From: Pseudomonadota bacterium
GTDB lineage: Bacteria; Pseudomonadota; Gammaproteobacteria; Burkholderiales; Ferrovaceae
Direction: 5' to 3'
DNA length: 5,477 nt
Assembly (NCBI GenBank): GCA_021794775.1
Contig: JAJYQG010000168.1
Span: forward strand, 1-5,477
Part shown: positions 1 through 5,477 of the stretch, one piece after another
How positions within the stretch are numbered: the first letter of the stretch is position 1
Layout of the letters: each line of letters opens with the position of its first letter
Position numbers and translations under genes: made by a program
The notes under the pieces: model-generated
The model's database searches: none
Told to the model about the DNA's origin: nothing
Seen by the model: only the letters and a program-made list of their open reading frames with translations

Positions 1-1641
1 ACCGGTCACGTTGAGCCCATAGGTCTGCACCGGCGTTGAACCCAGCAGCCCCGCGCTGCCATTGCCGCCGGTCACGGTGACGTAAGAAGAAGCGCCGTAG
101 TTGCTGGCCTGCAAACTGAGATCGCCGCTGGCATTGACCGTGACCGCCACAGAAACGCCGGCAGCCTGCAACGACGAACTGCCGTTGATTTGAGACTGCA
201 ATTGCGTGGCCAAGGCACCTGCGCTGGCGTAGGTGCCCGACGGAAGGGTAAGGGTCAACGGAGTGGCATCGACACTCAAATTGAGCGTATCGTTGGAGCC
301 GGCGGTGATGGTCAGCCCGGGTGCCGCCGACCCGACAAGCGTCCCCTGGGTCGCGACCTGGGTCACGTTCACGGCATAGGTGCCCGGTTGGGTGCTGGCA
401 CTTGAACCGGTGTATTGGATCAGGCTATCCGTGGCTTTTCCCACCGTGGCAAAAAGACTGGCGACATCGGAAGGATTGGCGCTCAGGGCCGCGTTGAGCT
501 GGGCTGTGTTCAGCGCCAGCGAGCCATCCTGCTGAAACGTCACGCCGATGGAAGCCAAGGTGTCATACACCGTGGTCGTTCCCGACACGCTGCTGTTGAG
601 CACACTGTTGAGCTGCGTCTGAATATTATTGACCATGGGATCGCCAAACAGCGGACCCGCGGTCTTGCTCGTGCTGTTGTAACTGGCCACCCCCTGGATG
701 GAAGTGTTCAGGGCATTGTAGGCCGACACCAAGGAACTGACGGCATTCGTCACCGCCGTGGTGTTCTGGGCCACCGATACCGTCGCTGCAGATGTCGTCG
801 TACCATTCAGATTGAAGGTCACCCCCTGTATGGCATTGCTGACCGTGTTGGAAGACTGGGTCAGGGCAATGCCATTGACCGTCAGCTGAGCATTCTGCGC
901 GGCCGTGACCTGGGTCAGATCCTGGGTGCCCGCCGGATTGTAGCTGAGCAACCCCGCCAGCGTGGCATCCCCCGATACCCCGATTTGCATGCTGTTGCTG
1001 ACCCCGGAAGGCCCCGTCAGTACCAGTTGGTAGGGAGAACTGCTGCCATTGTTGACGATGGTGGCGGTGACGCCTATCCCCGCCGCATTGATGGCCGAGG
1101 CAATGCCCGACAGGGTATCGTTGCTGCTGTTGATGGTCACACTCTTGCTGGTGCCGGATGGGGTGAAGGTCGCCCCGGAGTACACCCCGTTGGTCAGCGT
1201 TCCACCGCTCACTGCGCCAAAGTTGAACGTCAGCGTGGTCGTAGCCCCGCTCCCGATCGCGCTGCTGTCACTGGTCTGACCCGCACTGGCAATGGTCTGG
1301 GCCTGGGCCAGCTGACTGACCGATACGCTGTAGTTTCCTGGCGTGGCCGAAGCAGTAGCCGTCGCCGATACCGCACTGCTGCTGGAGGTGGCATTGTAGC
1401 TCTGGTATTGACTCAGCGACGTCAGACCCTGGATGGCAGACTGGAAGGTGGACACCGCGCTCTGCACCGTATTCAGCGCCGTGATACGCGACTGGATACC
1501 CGACTGCTGGTTTTGCAGCTGGGTCATCGGTTGGCTGTCCACCGTCATCAGTTGATTGACGATGCTGGCCACGTCGATGGAACTGGTGGTCAACGAGCCG
1601 CTGGGAATCAACCCGGATGAAGACGTGGAGGATACGGCCAT
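1..1641 (-). CDS. fliD: Flagellar hook-associated protein 2 (filament cap FliD), 3' end beyond window
   Basis: FliD forms the cap at the flagellum tip, where exported flagellin subunits fold and join the filament. The frame is open for 547 codons, from ATG at 1641 to base 1, with no stop, so the C-terminus is missing. Residues about 8-105 match the FliD N-terminal domain (IDVASIVNQLM at 22-32, then a Gln-rich heptad stretch with QQSGIQSRITALNTVQSA). Residues 101-121 and 168-224 are flagellin IN-type motifs (SGIASAINAAG). Residues 248-405 match the FliD C-terminal domain (AQNAQLTVNGIALTQSSNTV; LFGDPMV at 331-337; ASIGVTFQQDGSLALNTAQL). Residues 408-547 look like an extra inserted module; the final coiled coil expected in FliD is not reached, so the full protein is probably over 600 residues. 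The start is set by GGAG six bases upstream and by the family N-terminus. Only 18 of 547 residues are charged (14 Asp, 3 Lys, 1 Arg, no Glu). Confidence 0.95.
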   Translation of the reverse strand, partial: MAVSSTSSSGLIPSGSLTTSSIDVASIVNQLMTVDSQPMTQLQNQQSGIQSRITALNTVQSAVSTFQSAIQGLTSLSQYQSYNATSSSSAVSATATASATPGNYSVSVSQLAQAQTIASAGQTSDSSAIGSGATTTLTFNFGAVSGGTLTNGVYSGATFTPSGTSKSVTINSSNDTLSGIASAINAAGIGVTATIVNNGSSSPYQLVLTGPSGVSNSMQIGVSGDATLAGLLSYNPAGTQDLTQVTAAQNAQLTVNGIALTQSSNTVSNAIQGVTFNLNGTTTSAATVSVAQNTTAVTNAVSSLVSAYNALNTSIQGVASYNSTSKTAGPLFGDPMVNNIQTQLNSVLNSSVSGTTTVYDTLASIGVTFQQDGSLALNTAQLNAALSANPSDVASLFATVGKATDSLIQYTGSSASTQPGTYAVNVTQVATQGTLVGSAAPGLTITAGSNDTLNLSVDATPLTLTLPSGTYASAGALATQLQSQINGSSSLQAAGVSVAVTVNASGDLSLQASNYGASSYVTVTGGNGSAGLLGSTPVQTYGLNVTG

Positions 1642-1647
1642 GATGGA

Positions 1648-1651
1648 CTCC
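1648..1651 (-). promoter_or_regulatory. Ribosome binding site of fliD
   Basis: GGAG lies six bases before the fliD ATG and just after the flaG TGA (1656-1654), so it fixes the fliD start. The flaG stop and the fliD start are separated by 12 bases and share a frame, which favours translational coupling. The 15 bases from GGAG through ATGGC differ from the fliC initiation site at only one position. Confidence 0.75.
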
Positions 1652-1653
1652 GA

Positions 1654-2025
1654 TCAAGCCTTGCGACTTAGCAACGAGCCCTGCTGAGGCAAGGCGTCGA
1701 TGGCCTGGGCCATGGCCAGGGCCTGTTTGGAAGGAATCTGGGTAATGACCTGCCCGGTCTGGGCTTCCACCACCTTGACCACGGTGTCGTGGGTCGCGTT
1801 ATCCACGCTGAAGGTCAAGTCACGGTTCAGAAACGATGAGGACTGGTTCAACGTGCTGACCGCTTGCTGCACTTGCCCCGAACTGGTCGGGCTCCCCGTC
1901 GTTGCCGCTGACGTTCCCTGAGGATTCCCCTGCACGGCGGGAAACCCGCCGCCTGAAGGAAGCGGGGCGGGCAACGAACCCTGGACTGGCAGGCCGCCTG
2001 TATTGATCGAATTTTGGATAATCAT
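1654..2025 (-). CDS. flaG: FlaG family flagellar protein
   Basis: This is a small protein of 123 residues from the FlaG family, commonly encoded between flagellin and fliD in polar-flagellated bacteria. In some species its loss changes filament length; its molecular role is not well defined. Residues 1-55 are rich in Gly, Pro, Ser and Thr and look disordered. The conserved domain covers about 65-115: NRDLTFSVDNATHDTVVKV, then TGQVITQIPS (105 residues or earlier) and the helix KQALAMAQAID. This is the usual FlaG pattern of a beta strand with FSVD, VVKVV, a TG turn, QIPS and a final helix. The start is well supported by a perfect AGGAGG six bases upstream. The gene follows fliC after an 80-bp gap that carries a probable terminator, and precedes fliD by 12 bp. 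No separate promoter is apparent in the gap, so it is probably expressed by read-through from fliC or from a promoter inside fliC. Its charge content is ordinary, unlike its two neighbours. Confidence 0.9.
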   Translation of the reverse strand: MIIQNSINTGGLPVQGSLPAPLPSGGGFPAVQGNPQGTSAATTGSPTSSGQVQQAVSTLNQSSSFLNRDLTFSVDNATHDTVVKVVEAQTGQVITQIPSKQALAMAQAIDALPQQGSLLSRKA

Positions 2026-2031
2026 GATTAC

Positions 2032-2037
2032 CCTCCT
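2032..2037 (-). promoter_or_regulatory. Ribosome binding site of flaG
   Basis: A perfect AGGAGG lies six bases upstream of the flaG ATG. It sits just past the T-run of the upstream hairpin, so any transcript that passes the terminator should be translated efficiently. Confidence 0.85.
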
Positions 2038-2043
2038 CTCAGC

Positions 2044-2083
2044 AAAAGGGTTGGGCCATGCACCTGACGATGACGGCCCAACC
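2044..2083 (-). terminator. Probable Rho-independent terminator or attenuator after fliC
   Basis: On the minus strand, GGTTGGGCC (2083-2075) and GGCCCAACC (2057-2049) form a perfect 9-bp stem. One G-U pair and one A-U pair can extend it inward, leaving a loop of about 13 nt. One C and then TTTT (2047-2044) follow. The hairpin begins 22 bases past the fliC TAA. The T-run is short, so partial termination with read-through into flaG-fliD is more likely than a complete stop; this last point is inference. Confidence 0.7.
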
Positions 2084-2105
2084 TCATCCTAACGCGCCTG
2101 ACCGA

Positions 2106-4124
2106 TTACTTCAACAGGGTCAGTACGGCATTGGGCATGGCATTGGCCTGTGCCAACATCGCCGTACCCGCCTGTTGCAGAATCTGGGTCCGTGTCAACG
2201 TTGCTGTCGTCGCCGCAAAGTCAGTACTCTGGATCTGACTCTGAGCCGATGTCAGGTTCTGCGTGGCAGTCTGAAGGTTGCTGACCACCGATGTCAAACG
2301 ATTCTGAATGGCACCCAGCAACCCTTGGGCATTCAACACCGTGTTCAGGGCACCCTGTAGAGTCGTGATGGCAGCCTGGGCCGAGGCCTGTGACAAAACG
2401 TTGGCATTGGCAACGGTATCCACTCCTGTGGTCTGATTACCAATCGCTCCTGCTAGCGTAACCGTGGTAGGAGAGACTCCGCCGAGAAAGGTAGGAATAC
2501 CCCCGGTTTCAATACTGCTCGCAGTTCCTGCAAAAGAAATGGCGTTGCTCTTGGTATCGGTCAAAGTTACGGAACCGAAGGTATTGGCGGTGGTGATGGT
2601 GCCTCCCGACGCCGCAGTCAGGGCAATGTCTCCTCCAGTAGTCGAGGTGAAAGTAATGCCCGCCGTGCCACTCAGCGCAGCCGACACACCCGTCGTCGAC
2701 GTCTGAGCATTGATTGCCGTGATAAGAGCGGCAGCCGAGGCCCCAGCCGAGGCCCCAGCCGTGGCCGTAATCGCCGTACCATTAATCGTAACCCCAAGCG
2801 TGCCGCTGGTCGCAGTTGCCGTGTAGGCATTGGTCGCCGTTGTCGAAGCCGTCGCGCTCACTCCGGACTGGGCGGTGACTGCATTGATGGCCTGGGCGAT
2901 AGAATAAGCACTACCATTGTTGTAGCCCATCGTAAGACTTCCCGCCGCCGTAGCACCCACGGAAACACCATTGATCACCAGTTGTCCATTGGTGAACGAG
3001 TTATCGGCGGTCATAGCCGTGCCCGCATACTGCGTGCCCGTGAAACCCGCATAGTTGGCGTTGTTGCCCCCCACCACGATGCCGTTGCTGTTGGTGCTGG
3101 ACAGGCTGATGGTACCCGTCGTAGTCGCAGCCGTCAGCCCCGATCCAGTTACCGAGCCTCCCACCACGATGTCACGCCCATCGGCAGCCGTCAACGTCAG
3201 CGCCCCTGTGGTTGCACTGGCCGTCGCGGTGACCCCCGTCTGTGCCGTGGATGCATTGATGGCAGCCGCCAGATTGGCGCCAGCGCCAGCAGCCGACTGG
3301 CTCGCCGTGCCGGTCACGGTGGCAATCGTCACCCCGTTGATGGTCATGCCGCTGACCGTCGTGGCCCCTGCGGTAGGCCCTGCTCCGGTAACCGTGGTGG
3401 CATTGGCCGTTGCAGTGACGCCCGTCTGCGACGTGACCGCGTTGATGGCATTGGCTATGGCGTAGGCACTGTCGGCAGACTGGCCATTGGCTGCCCCAGC
3501 GGTTGAAGCACCGACCTGAAACCCATTAAGCGTCAAGTCTCCCGCCGCCAACGCATGAGTGGTCTGATTGCTGGTAAAGGACGTCAACGAGCCTGTTCCC
3601 ACCCCACCCAAGGCGTTGGTTTGCATACTGGCGATGCCCGACAGATTGATCTGGTCGTTGGTGCTGTTGTTGACCCCGATTTGGAAGGTCTGGGCGGTAA
3701 AGGTGCCATCGAGGAGGTTCACCCCATTGAACTGGGTGGATTGCGCCACCCGGTTGATTTCAGACGACAGTTGCTGAAACTCGGCGTTCATGGAAGAGCG
3801 ATTGGAAGATCCGTATGTCGCGTTGGAAGCCTGCACGGCGAGGCTTTGCATGGTTTGCAGATTGTTGACGATGGACTGCATCGCGCCGCTGGCGGTTTGC
3901 GACAGTGAAATGGCATCGTTGGCGTTGCGCGTGGCTTGAGCATAACCATTCAACTGACTGCCCATCACCGTGGCAATGGCGTAGCCTGCGGCATTGTCTT
4001 TGGCGCTGTTGATCTGGAGACCGGAAGACAGTTGCTGAATAGCCGTAGCCATCTGGGACTGAGAATTGTTCAGGTTGTTCTGCGCCATCAACGAAGTGAT
4101 GTTCGTGTTGAGGTAGATTGCCAT
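2106..4124 (-). CDS. fliC: Flagellin with a duplicated central domain
   Basis: This is the structural subunit of the flagellar filament, exported by the flagellar type III system. It has 672 residues, against roughly 270-500 in many flagellins. Residues 1-140 are the conserved D0/D1 half (INSAKDNAAGYAI at 38-50, NANDAISL at 67-74, INRVAQSTQFNGVNLLDG at 123-140). Residues 570-672 are the matching C-terminal half (GAIQNRLTSVVSNLQ, TRTQILQQAGTAMLAQAN). Residues about 194-538 are Thr, Ala, Ser and Gly rich and consist of two copies of a two-part unit with recurring ING and AINAxTxQTGV motifs, close to flagellin IN-type repeats. There is no Cys or Trp, and only 25 residues are charged (13 Asp, 3 Glu, 3 Lys, 6 Arg). 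The ATG is preceded by AAAGGAG with six-base spacing. Transcription is expected from the sigma-28 promoter at 4241-4215, and a hairpin follows the TAA stop. The surface-exposed, Ser/Thr-rich centre could be glycosylated (inference). Confidence 0.97.
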   Translation of the reverse strand: MAIYLNTNITSLMAQNNLNNSQSQMATAIQQLSSGLQINSAKDNAAGYAIATVMGSQLNGYAQATRNANDAISLSQTASGAMQSIVNNLQTMQSLAVQASNATYGSSNRSSMNAEFQQLSSEINRVAQSTQFNGVNLLDGTFTAQTFQIGVNNSTNDQINLSGIASMQTNALGGVGTGSLTSFTSNQTTHALAAGDLTLNGFQVGASTAGAANGQSADSAYAIANAINAVTSQTGVTATANATTVTGAGPTAGATTVSGMTINGVTIATVTGTASQSAAGAGANLAAAINASTAQTGVTATASATTGALTLTAADGRDIVVGGSVTGSGLTAATTTGTISLSSTNSNGIVVGGNNANYAGFTGTQYAGTAMTADNSFTNGQLVINGVSVGATAAGSLTMGYNNGSAYSIAQAINAVTAQSGVSATASTTATNAYTATATSGTLGVTINGTAITATAGASAGASAAALITAINAQTSTTGVSAALSGTAGITFTSTTGGDIALTAASGGTITTANTFGSVTLTDTKSNAISFAGTASSIETGGIPTFLGGVSPTTVTLAGAIGNQTTGVDTVANANVLSQASAQAAITTLQGALNTVLNAQGLLGAIQNRLTSVVSNLQTATQNLTSAQSQIQSTDFAATTATLTRTQILQQAGTAMLAQANAMPNAVLTLLK
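2511..2993 (-). repeat. Flagellin domain unit 2 (A2-B2), protein-level tandem repeat
   Basis: This encodes flagellin residues 378-538. Part A2 has QLVINGVSVG then AYSIAQAINAVTAQSGV. Part B2 has VTINGTAITA, ITAINAQTSTTGV, GGDIAL and GSVTLTDTKSN. Each landmark matches one in unit 1 at a steady offset of 180-186 residues. The DNA copies have diverged, so this is an old duplication. Its base composition is patchier and lower in GC than that of unit 1. Confidence 0.75.
2733..2766 (-). repeat. 12-bp in-frame tandem repeat inside fliC
   Basis: On the plus strand the unit agccgaggcccc occurs twice perfectly (2733-2744 and 2745-2756). A partial third copy with one mismatch runs to 2766. Read from the minus strand it encodes the four-residue unit GASA, twice, in the middle of part B2 (residues about 454-464). 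The 12-bp period keeps the frame, so slippage would only lengthen or shorten a surface loop. Confidence 0.8.
3066..3545 (-). repeat. Flagellin domain unit 1 (A1-B1), protein-level tandem repeat
   Basis: This encodes flagellin residues 194-353. Part A1 has DLTLNGFQVG then AYAIANAINAVTSQTGV. Part B1 has MTINGVTIATV, AAAINASTAQTGV, GRDIVV and GTISLSSTNSN. The whole unit is about 160 residues, nearly the same length as unit 2. A and B also resemble each other, so the domain appears to have grown by two rounds of duplication. Confidence 0.75.
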
Positions 4125-4208
4125 GATGGGCTCCTTTGGTTGATCCGGGCGCAGCGCCTTGATCGCCTTGCCTTGGTTGTCAGACCGGTCAGGATGGCCG
4201 GCCCTTTG
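4125..4208 (-). promoter_or_regulatory. fliC 5' leader
   Basis: This is the untranslated leader of about 83 nt between the expected sigma-28 start (near 4208) and the fliC ATG. It contains a possible 6-bp hairpin, GGCCGG (4203-4198) with CCGGTC (4188-4183), and a small GGCG-CTG-CGCC hairpin at 4158-4148. CAACCAAGG and CAACCAAAGG occur as near direct repeats; the second runs into the ribosome binding site. No known riboswitch is recognised. The AAAGGAG at 4137-4131 is the fliC ribosome binding site, six bases before ATG. Confidence 0.4.
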
Positions 4209-4214
4209 AACCCG

Positions 4215-4241
4215 TTATCGGACAACCCACAGGAAACTTTA
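4215..4241 (-). promoter_or_regulatory. Sigma-28 (FliA) promoter of fliC
   Basis: On the minus strand TAAAGTTT (4241-4234) is followed by an 11-base spacer and TCCGATAA (4222-4215). The known sigma-28 consensus is TAAAGTTT-N11-GCCGATAA, so 15 of 16 specified bases match with exact spacing. The upstream element begins 8 bases past the diguanylate cyclase stop codon. Transcription should start near 4208, placing flagellin in the late class that is expressed after hook completion. Confidence 0.93.
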
Positions 4242-4249
4242 GAAGATTC

Positions 4250-5477
4250 TCATTCGTCCTTCATGACGCGGTTCTTGCCAGCACGCTTGGCACGGTACAT
4301 AGCCTGATCGGCTCGGGTCATGACCTCTTCACCCCGTTCTCCCGGGCGCCTCAGGGCCACCCCGGCGCTGAAGGTGATGATGAACTCTTCGCCGTTGTAG
4401 ACAAAATGCTTCTGCGCCAGAAGCCGCTGGAGCCTTTGCAAAATGTCGGCACCCTCGTTGAGTCCGGTGGCGGGCAACACCACCAGAAACTCTTCGCCGC
4501 CGTAACGCGCCACGGCATCGGTCGGACGCAATGCGCCCTTGATCGTTTCGGACACATGCATGAGCGCCAGGTCCCCTGCTTGATGTCCCAACAAGTCGTT
4601 GAACAACTTGAAGTTGTCAATATCAACCAGACCAATGCAAAGGGGACTTTGAGTGCGGTCGGAACGCGTGATTTCCCGTTGCAGCATGTCATCCATGCCA
4701 CGTCGGTTGAGCGTTCCCGTCAACTGATCTTCGCGCACCAATTCGCTGACCTGTTCCAGCTCCTGTTCCAGATGGCGAATGCGCTCGCTGGCTTCATCGG
4801 CACGACGCCGCGCGGTAACCAGCTCTTCATGGGAACGCAAGGTGCTGGCCTGGATGACGCGGGTATCGTGCATCAAGTCCTGGAGGATATGCCCCAGTTC
4901 GGTGAGGTTGTCGGCTTGCCCGATTTTCAGGTTATACCCTTCGATTTTGCTGTGGTATTCGCTGGCGCTCTCGGTCATGTGGCCCATGCGGTCGATGAAA
5001 CTGGTCATCAGGCTTTTGAGTGTATCCTTGGCGTCCGCCAGACTCTCCTTGAGCGAGCTTTGCTTGACCAGCGCTTCGCGCAGGTTTTTTTCCGCCTCGG
5101 CAATGTTGCGCTTGTCCAACGGCTGGGACATGACGTCGCGCAAAATCGAAATTTGACCGTGCAGCCACTTGTCATCGGCCACCAACTCGCCCACATTTTC
5201 GACCAGCAAACGCAACAGGCTCAGCAATCCTTCCTGAATCTTGACCTTATCCCCACCGCGCAATTCCATCTTGACCCAAAAATGACGCAGCTTTTTGGCC
5301 ACCTCGGTAACACGGTCGCCATCATTGGCCACCTGAATCTGCGCCACCAGACGATCGATCTCTTCCGACAACTCCGGCTGCATGACCTTGTTGCTCTCCA
5401 AGGTCTGCGCCAGCAAATCGCGCAGATGATGCATCATCTCGGGGTCGATCTCGAGCGCCGCCGCAGTCCCAGCAGCG
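4250..5477 (-). CDS. Soluble GGDEF diguanylate cyclase, 5' end beyond window
   Basis: This enzyme makes cyclic di-GMP from two GTP. The frame is open to the right edge (408 codons). The first in-window ATG (5437) has no clear Shine-Dalgarno sequence, and 13 further codons upstream are open, so the true start probably lies outside. Numbering from that ATG (395 residues): 1-190 are mostly helical with no recognised domain, 195-235 form a charged coiled coil, and 236-395 are the GGDEF domain. Visible motifs are DQLTGTLNRR (237-246), the metal site VDIDNFK (271-277), GHQAGD (284-289), RYGGEEF (311-317) and the C-terminal ADQAMYRAKRAGKNRV. RPTD (304-307) lies five residues before GGEEF, the standard product-inhibition I-site. 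All catalytic residues look intact. There is no membrane segment, so it is probably cytosolic; the N-terminal helices may be a sensory or dimerisation region. It ends just before the fliC promoter with no obvious terminator, so it may read into fliC. Confidence 0.95.
   Translation of the reverse strand, partial: AAGTAAALEIDPEMMHHLRDLLAQTLESNKVMQPELSEEIDRLVAQIQVANDGDRVTEVAKKLRHFWVKMELRGGDKVKIQEGLLSLLRLLVENVGELVADDKWLHGQISILRDVMSQPLDKRNIAEAEKNLREALVKQSSLKESLADAKDTLKSLMTSFIDRMGHMTESASEYHSKIEGYNLKIGQADNLTELGHILQDLMHDTRVIQASTLRSHEELVTARRRADEASERIRHLEQELEQVSELVREDQLTGTLNRRGMDDMLQREITRSDRTQSPLCIGLVDIDNFKLFNDLLGHQAGDLALMHVSETIKGALRPTDAVARYGGEEFLVVLPATGLNEGADILQRLQRLLAQKHFVYNGEEFIITFSAGVALRRPGERGEEVMTRADQAMYRAKRAGKNRVMKDE

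Noticed and set aside
415..1620. Plus-strand open frame of 401 codons
   Set aside because: It lies antisense to fliD in the same codon register. It stays open because fliD there uses no TTA, CTA or TCA codons. The product is Arg/Gly/His-rich with no recognisable family, while the opposite strand encodes a clear FliD.
2140..2155. TGGCAC followed by GC, resembling a sigma-54 promoter for flaG
   Set aside because: The GC falls one base too far from the GG for sigma-54 spacing and TTGC is absent. The bases encode the universally conserved flagellin C-terminus MLAQAN, which explains the match.
3001..3008. Perfect sigma-28 -10 element (GCCGATAA on the minus strand) inside fliC
   Set aside because: Eleven bases upstream the sequence is TGCGGGCA, which does not resemble TAAAGTTT. 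The site lies within coding sequence, so it is probably chance.
2982..3506. Plus-strand open frames over the flagellin centre
   Set aside because: These are antisense shadows of a GC-rich, low-complexity coding region, with no ribosome binding site support or recognisable product.
4183..4203. Palindromes GGCCGGCC and GACCGGTC in the fliC leader as a cyclase terminator
   Set aside because: The possible stem is short with a G-U pair and no T-run follows, so it does not look like an intrinsic terminator.
5435..5437. ATG at 5437 as the true cyclase start
   Set aside because: There is no convincing Shine-Dalgarno sequence before it and the frame stays open upstream to the window edge, so the gene is more likely 5'-truncated by the window.

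Overview
The window holds one late-flagellar gene block, and every gene is read from the minus strand. In transcription order (right to left) these are a soluble GGDEF diguanylate cyclase (5' end outside the window), a long flagellin (fliC), flaG, and the filament cap gene fliD (3' end outside the window). The gene order, a sigma-28 promoter close to the enterobacterial consensus, GC-rich coding and a proteobacterial flagellin C-terminus suggest a Gram-negative, motile proteobacterium, most likely a betaproteobacterium or a close relative. The two proteins exposed outside the cell are almost free of charged residues: the 547 visible FliD residues contain no Glu at all. That hints at an acidic or otherwise unusual habitat, or at heavy glycosylation, but the sequence does not prove either.

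Layout from the right edge: 5477-4250 is the diguanylate cyclase, with a helical N-terminal region, a coiled coil and an intact GGEEF domain carrying an inhibitory RxxD site. The 125-bp gap at 4249-4125 holds the sigma-28 promoter (4241-4215), a leader of about 83 nt and a good ribosome binding site. fliC (4124-2106) encodes 672 residues. Its conserved ends flank a central region built from two tandem copies of a roughly 160-residue two-part unit (ABAB). The 80-bp gap at 2105-2026 carries a hairpin plus T-run that looks like a Rho-independent terminator or attenuator. flaG (2025-1654) follows, and 12 bp later fliD (1641 to beyond base 1), which starts in the same frame as flaG and is probably coupled to it.

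Together the genes make the outer part of the flagellum: filament subunit, a FlaG-family protein often linked to filament length, and the cap that folds flagellin at the tip. The promoter puts fliC under FliA (sigma-28) control. The terminator after fliC gives a simple way to make much more flagellin than FlaG and FliD. The cyclase makes c-di-GMP, which commonly governs the switch between swimming and attachment, so its position directly upstream of fliC is functionally suggestive. I found no RNA genes, CRISPR arrays, insertion sequences or plus-strand genes. This is a recognisable flagellar locus rather than a new system. The points most worth a second look are the duplicated flagellin domain, the charge depletion, the attenuator and the cyclase-flagellin arrangement.
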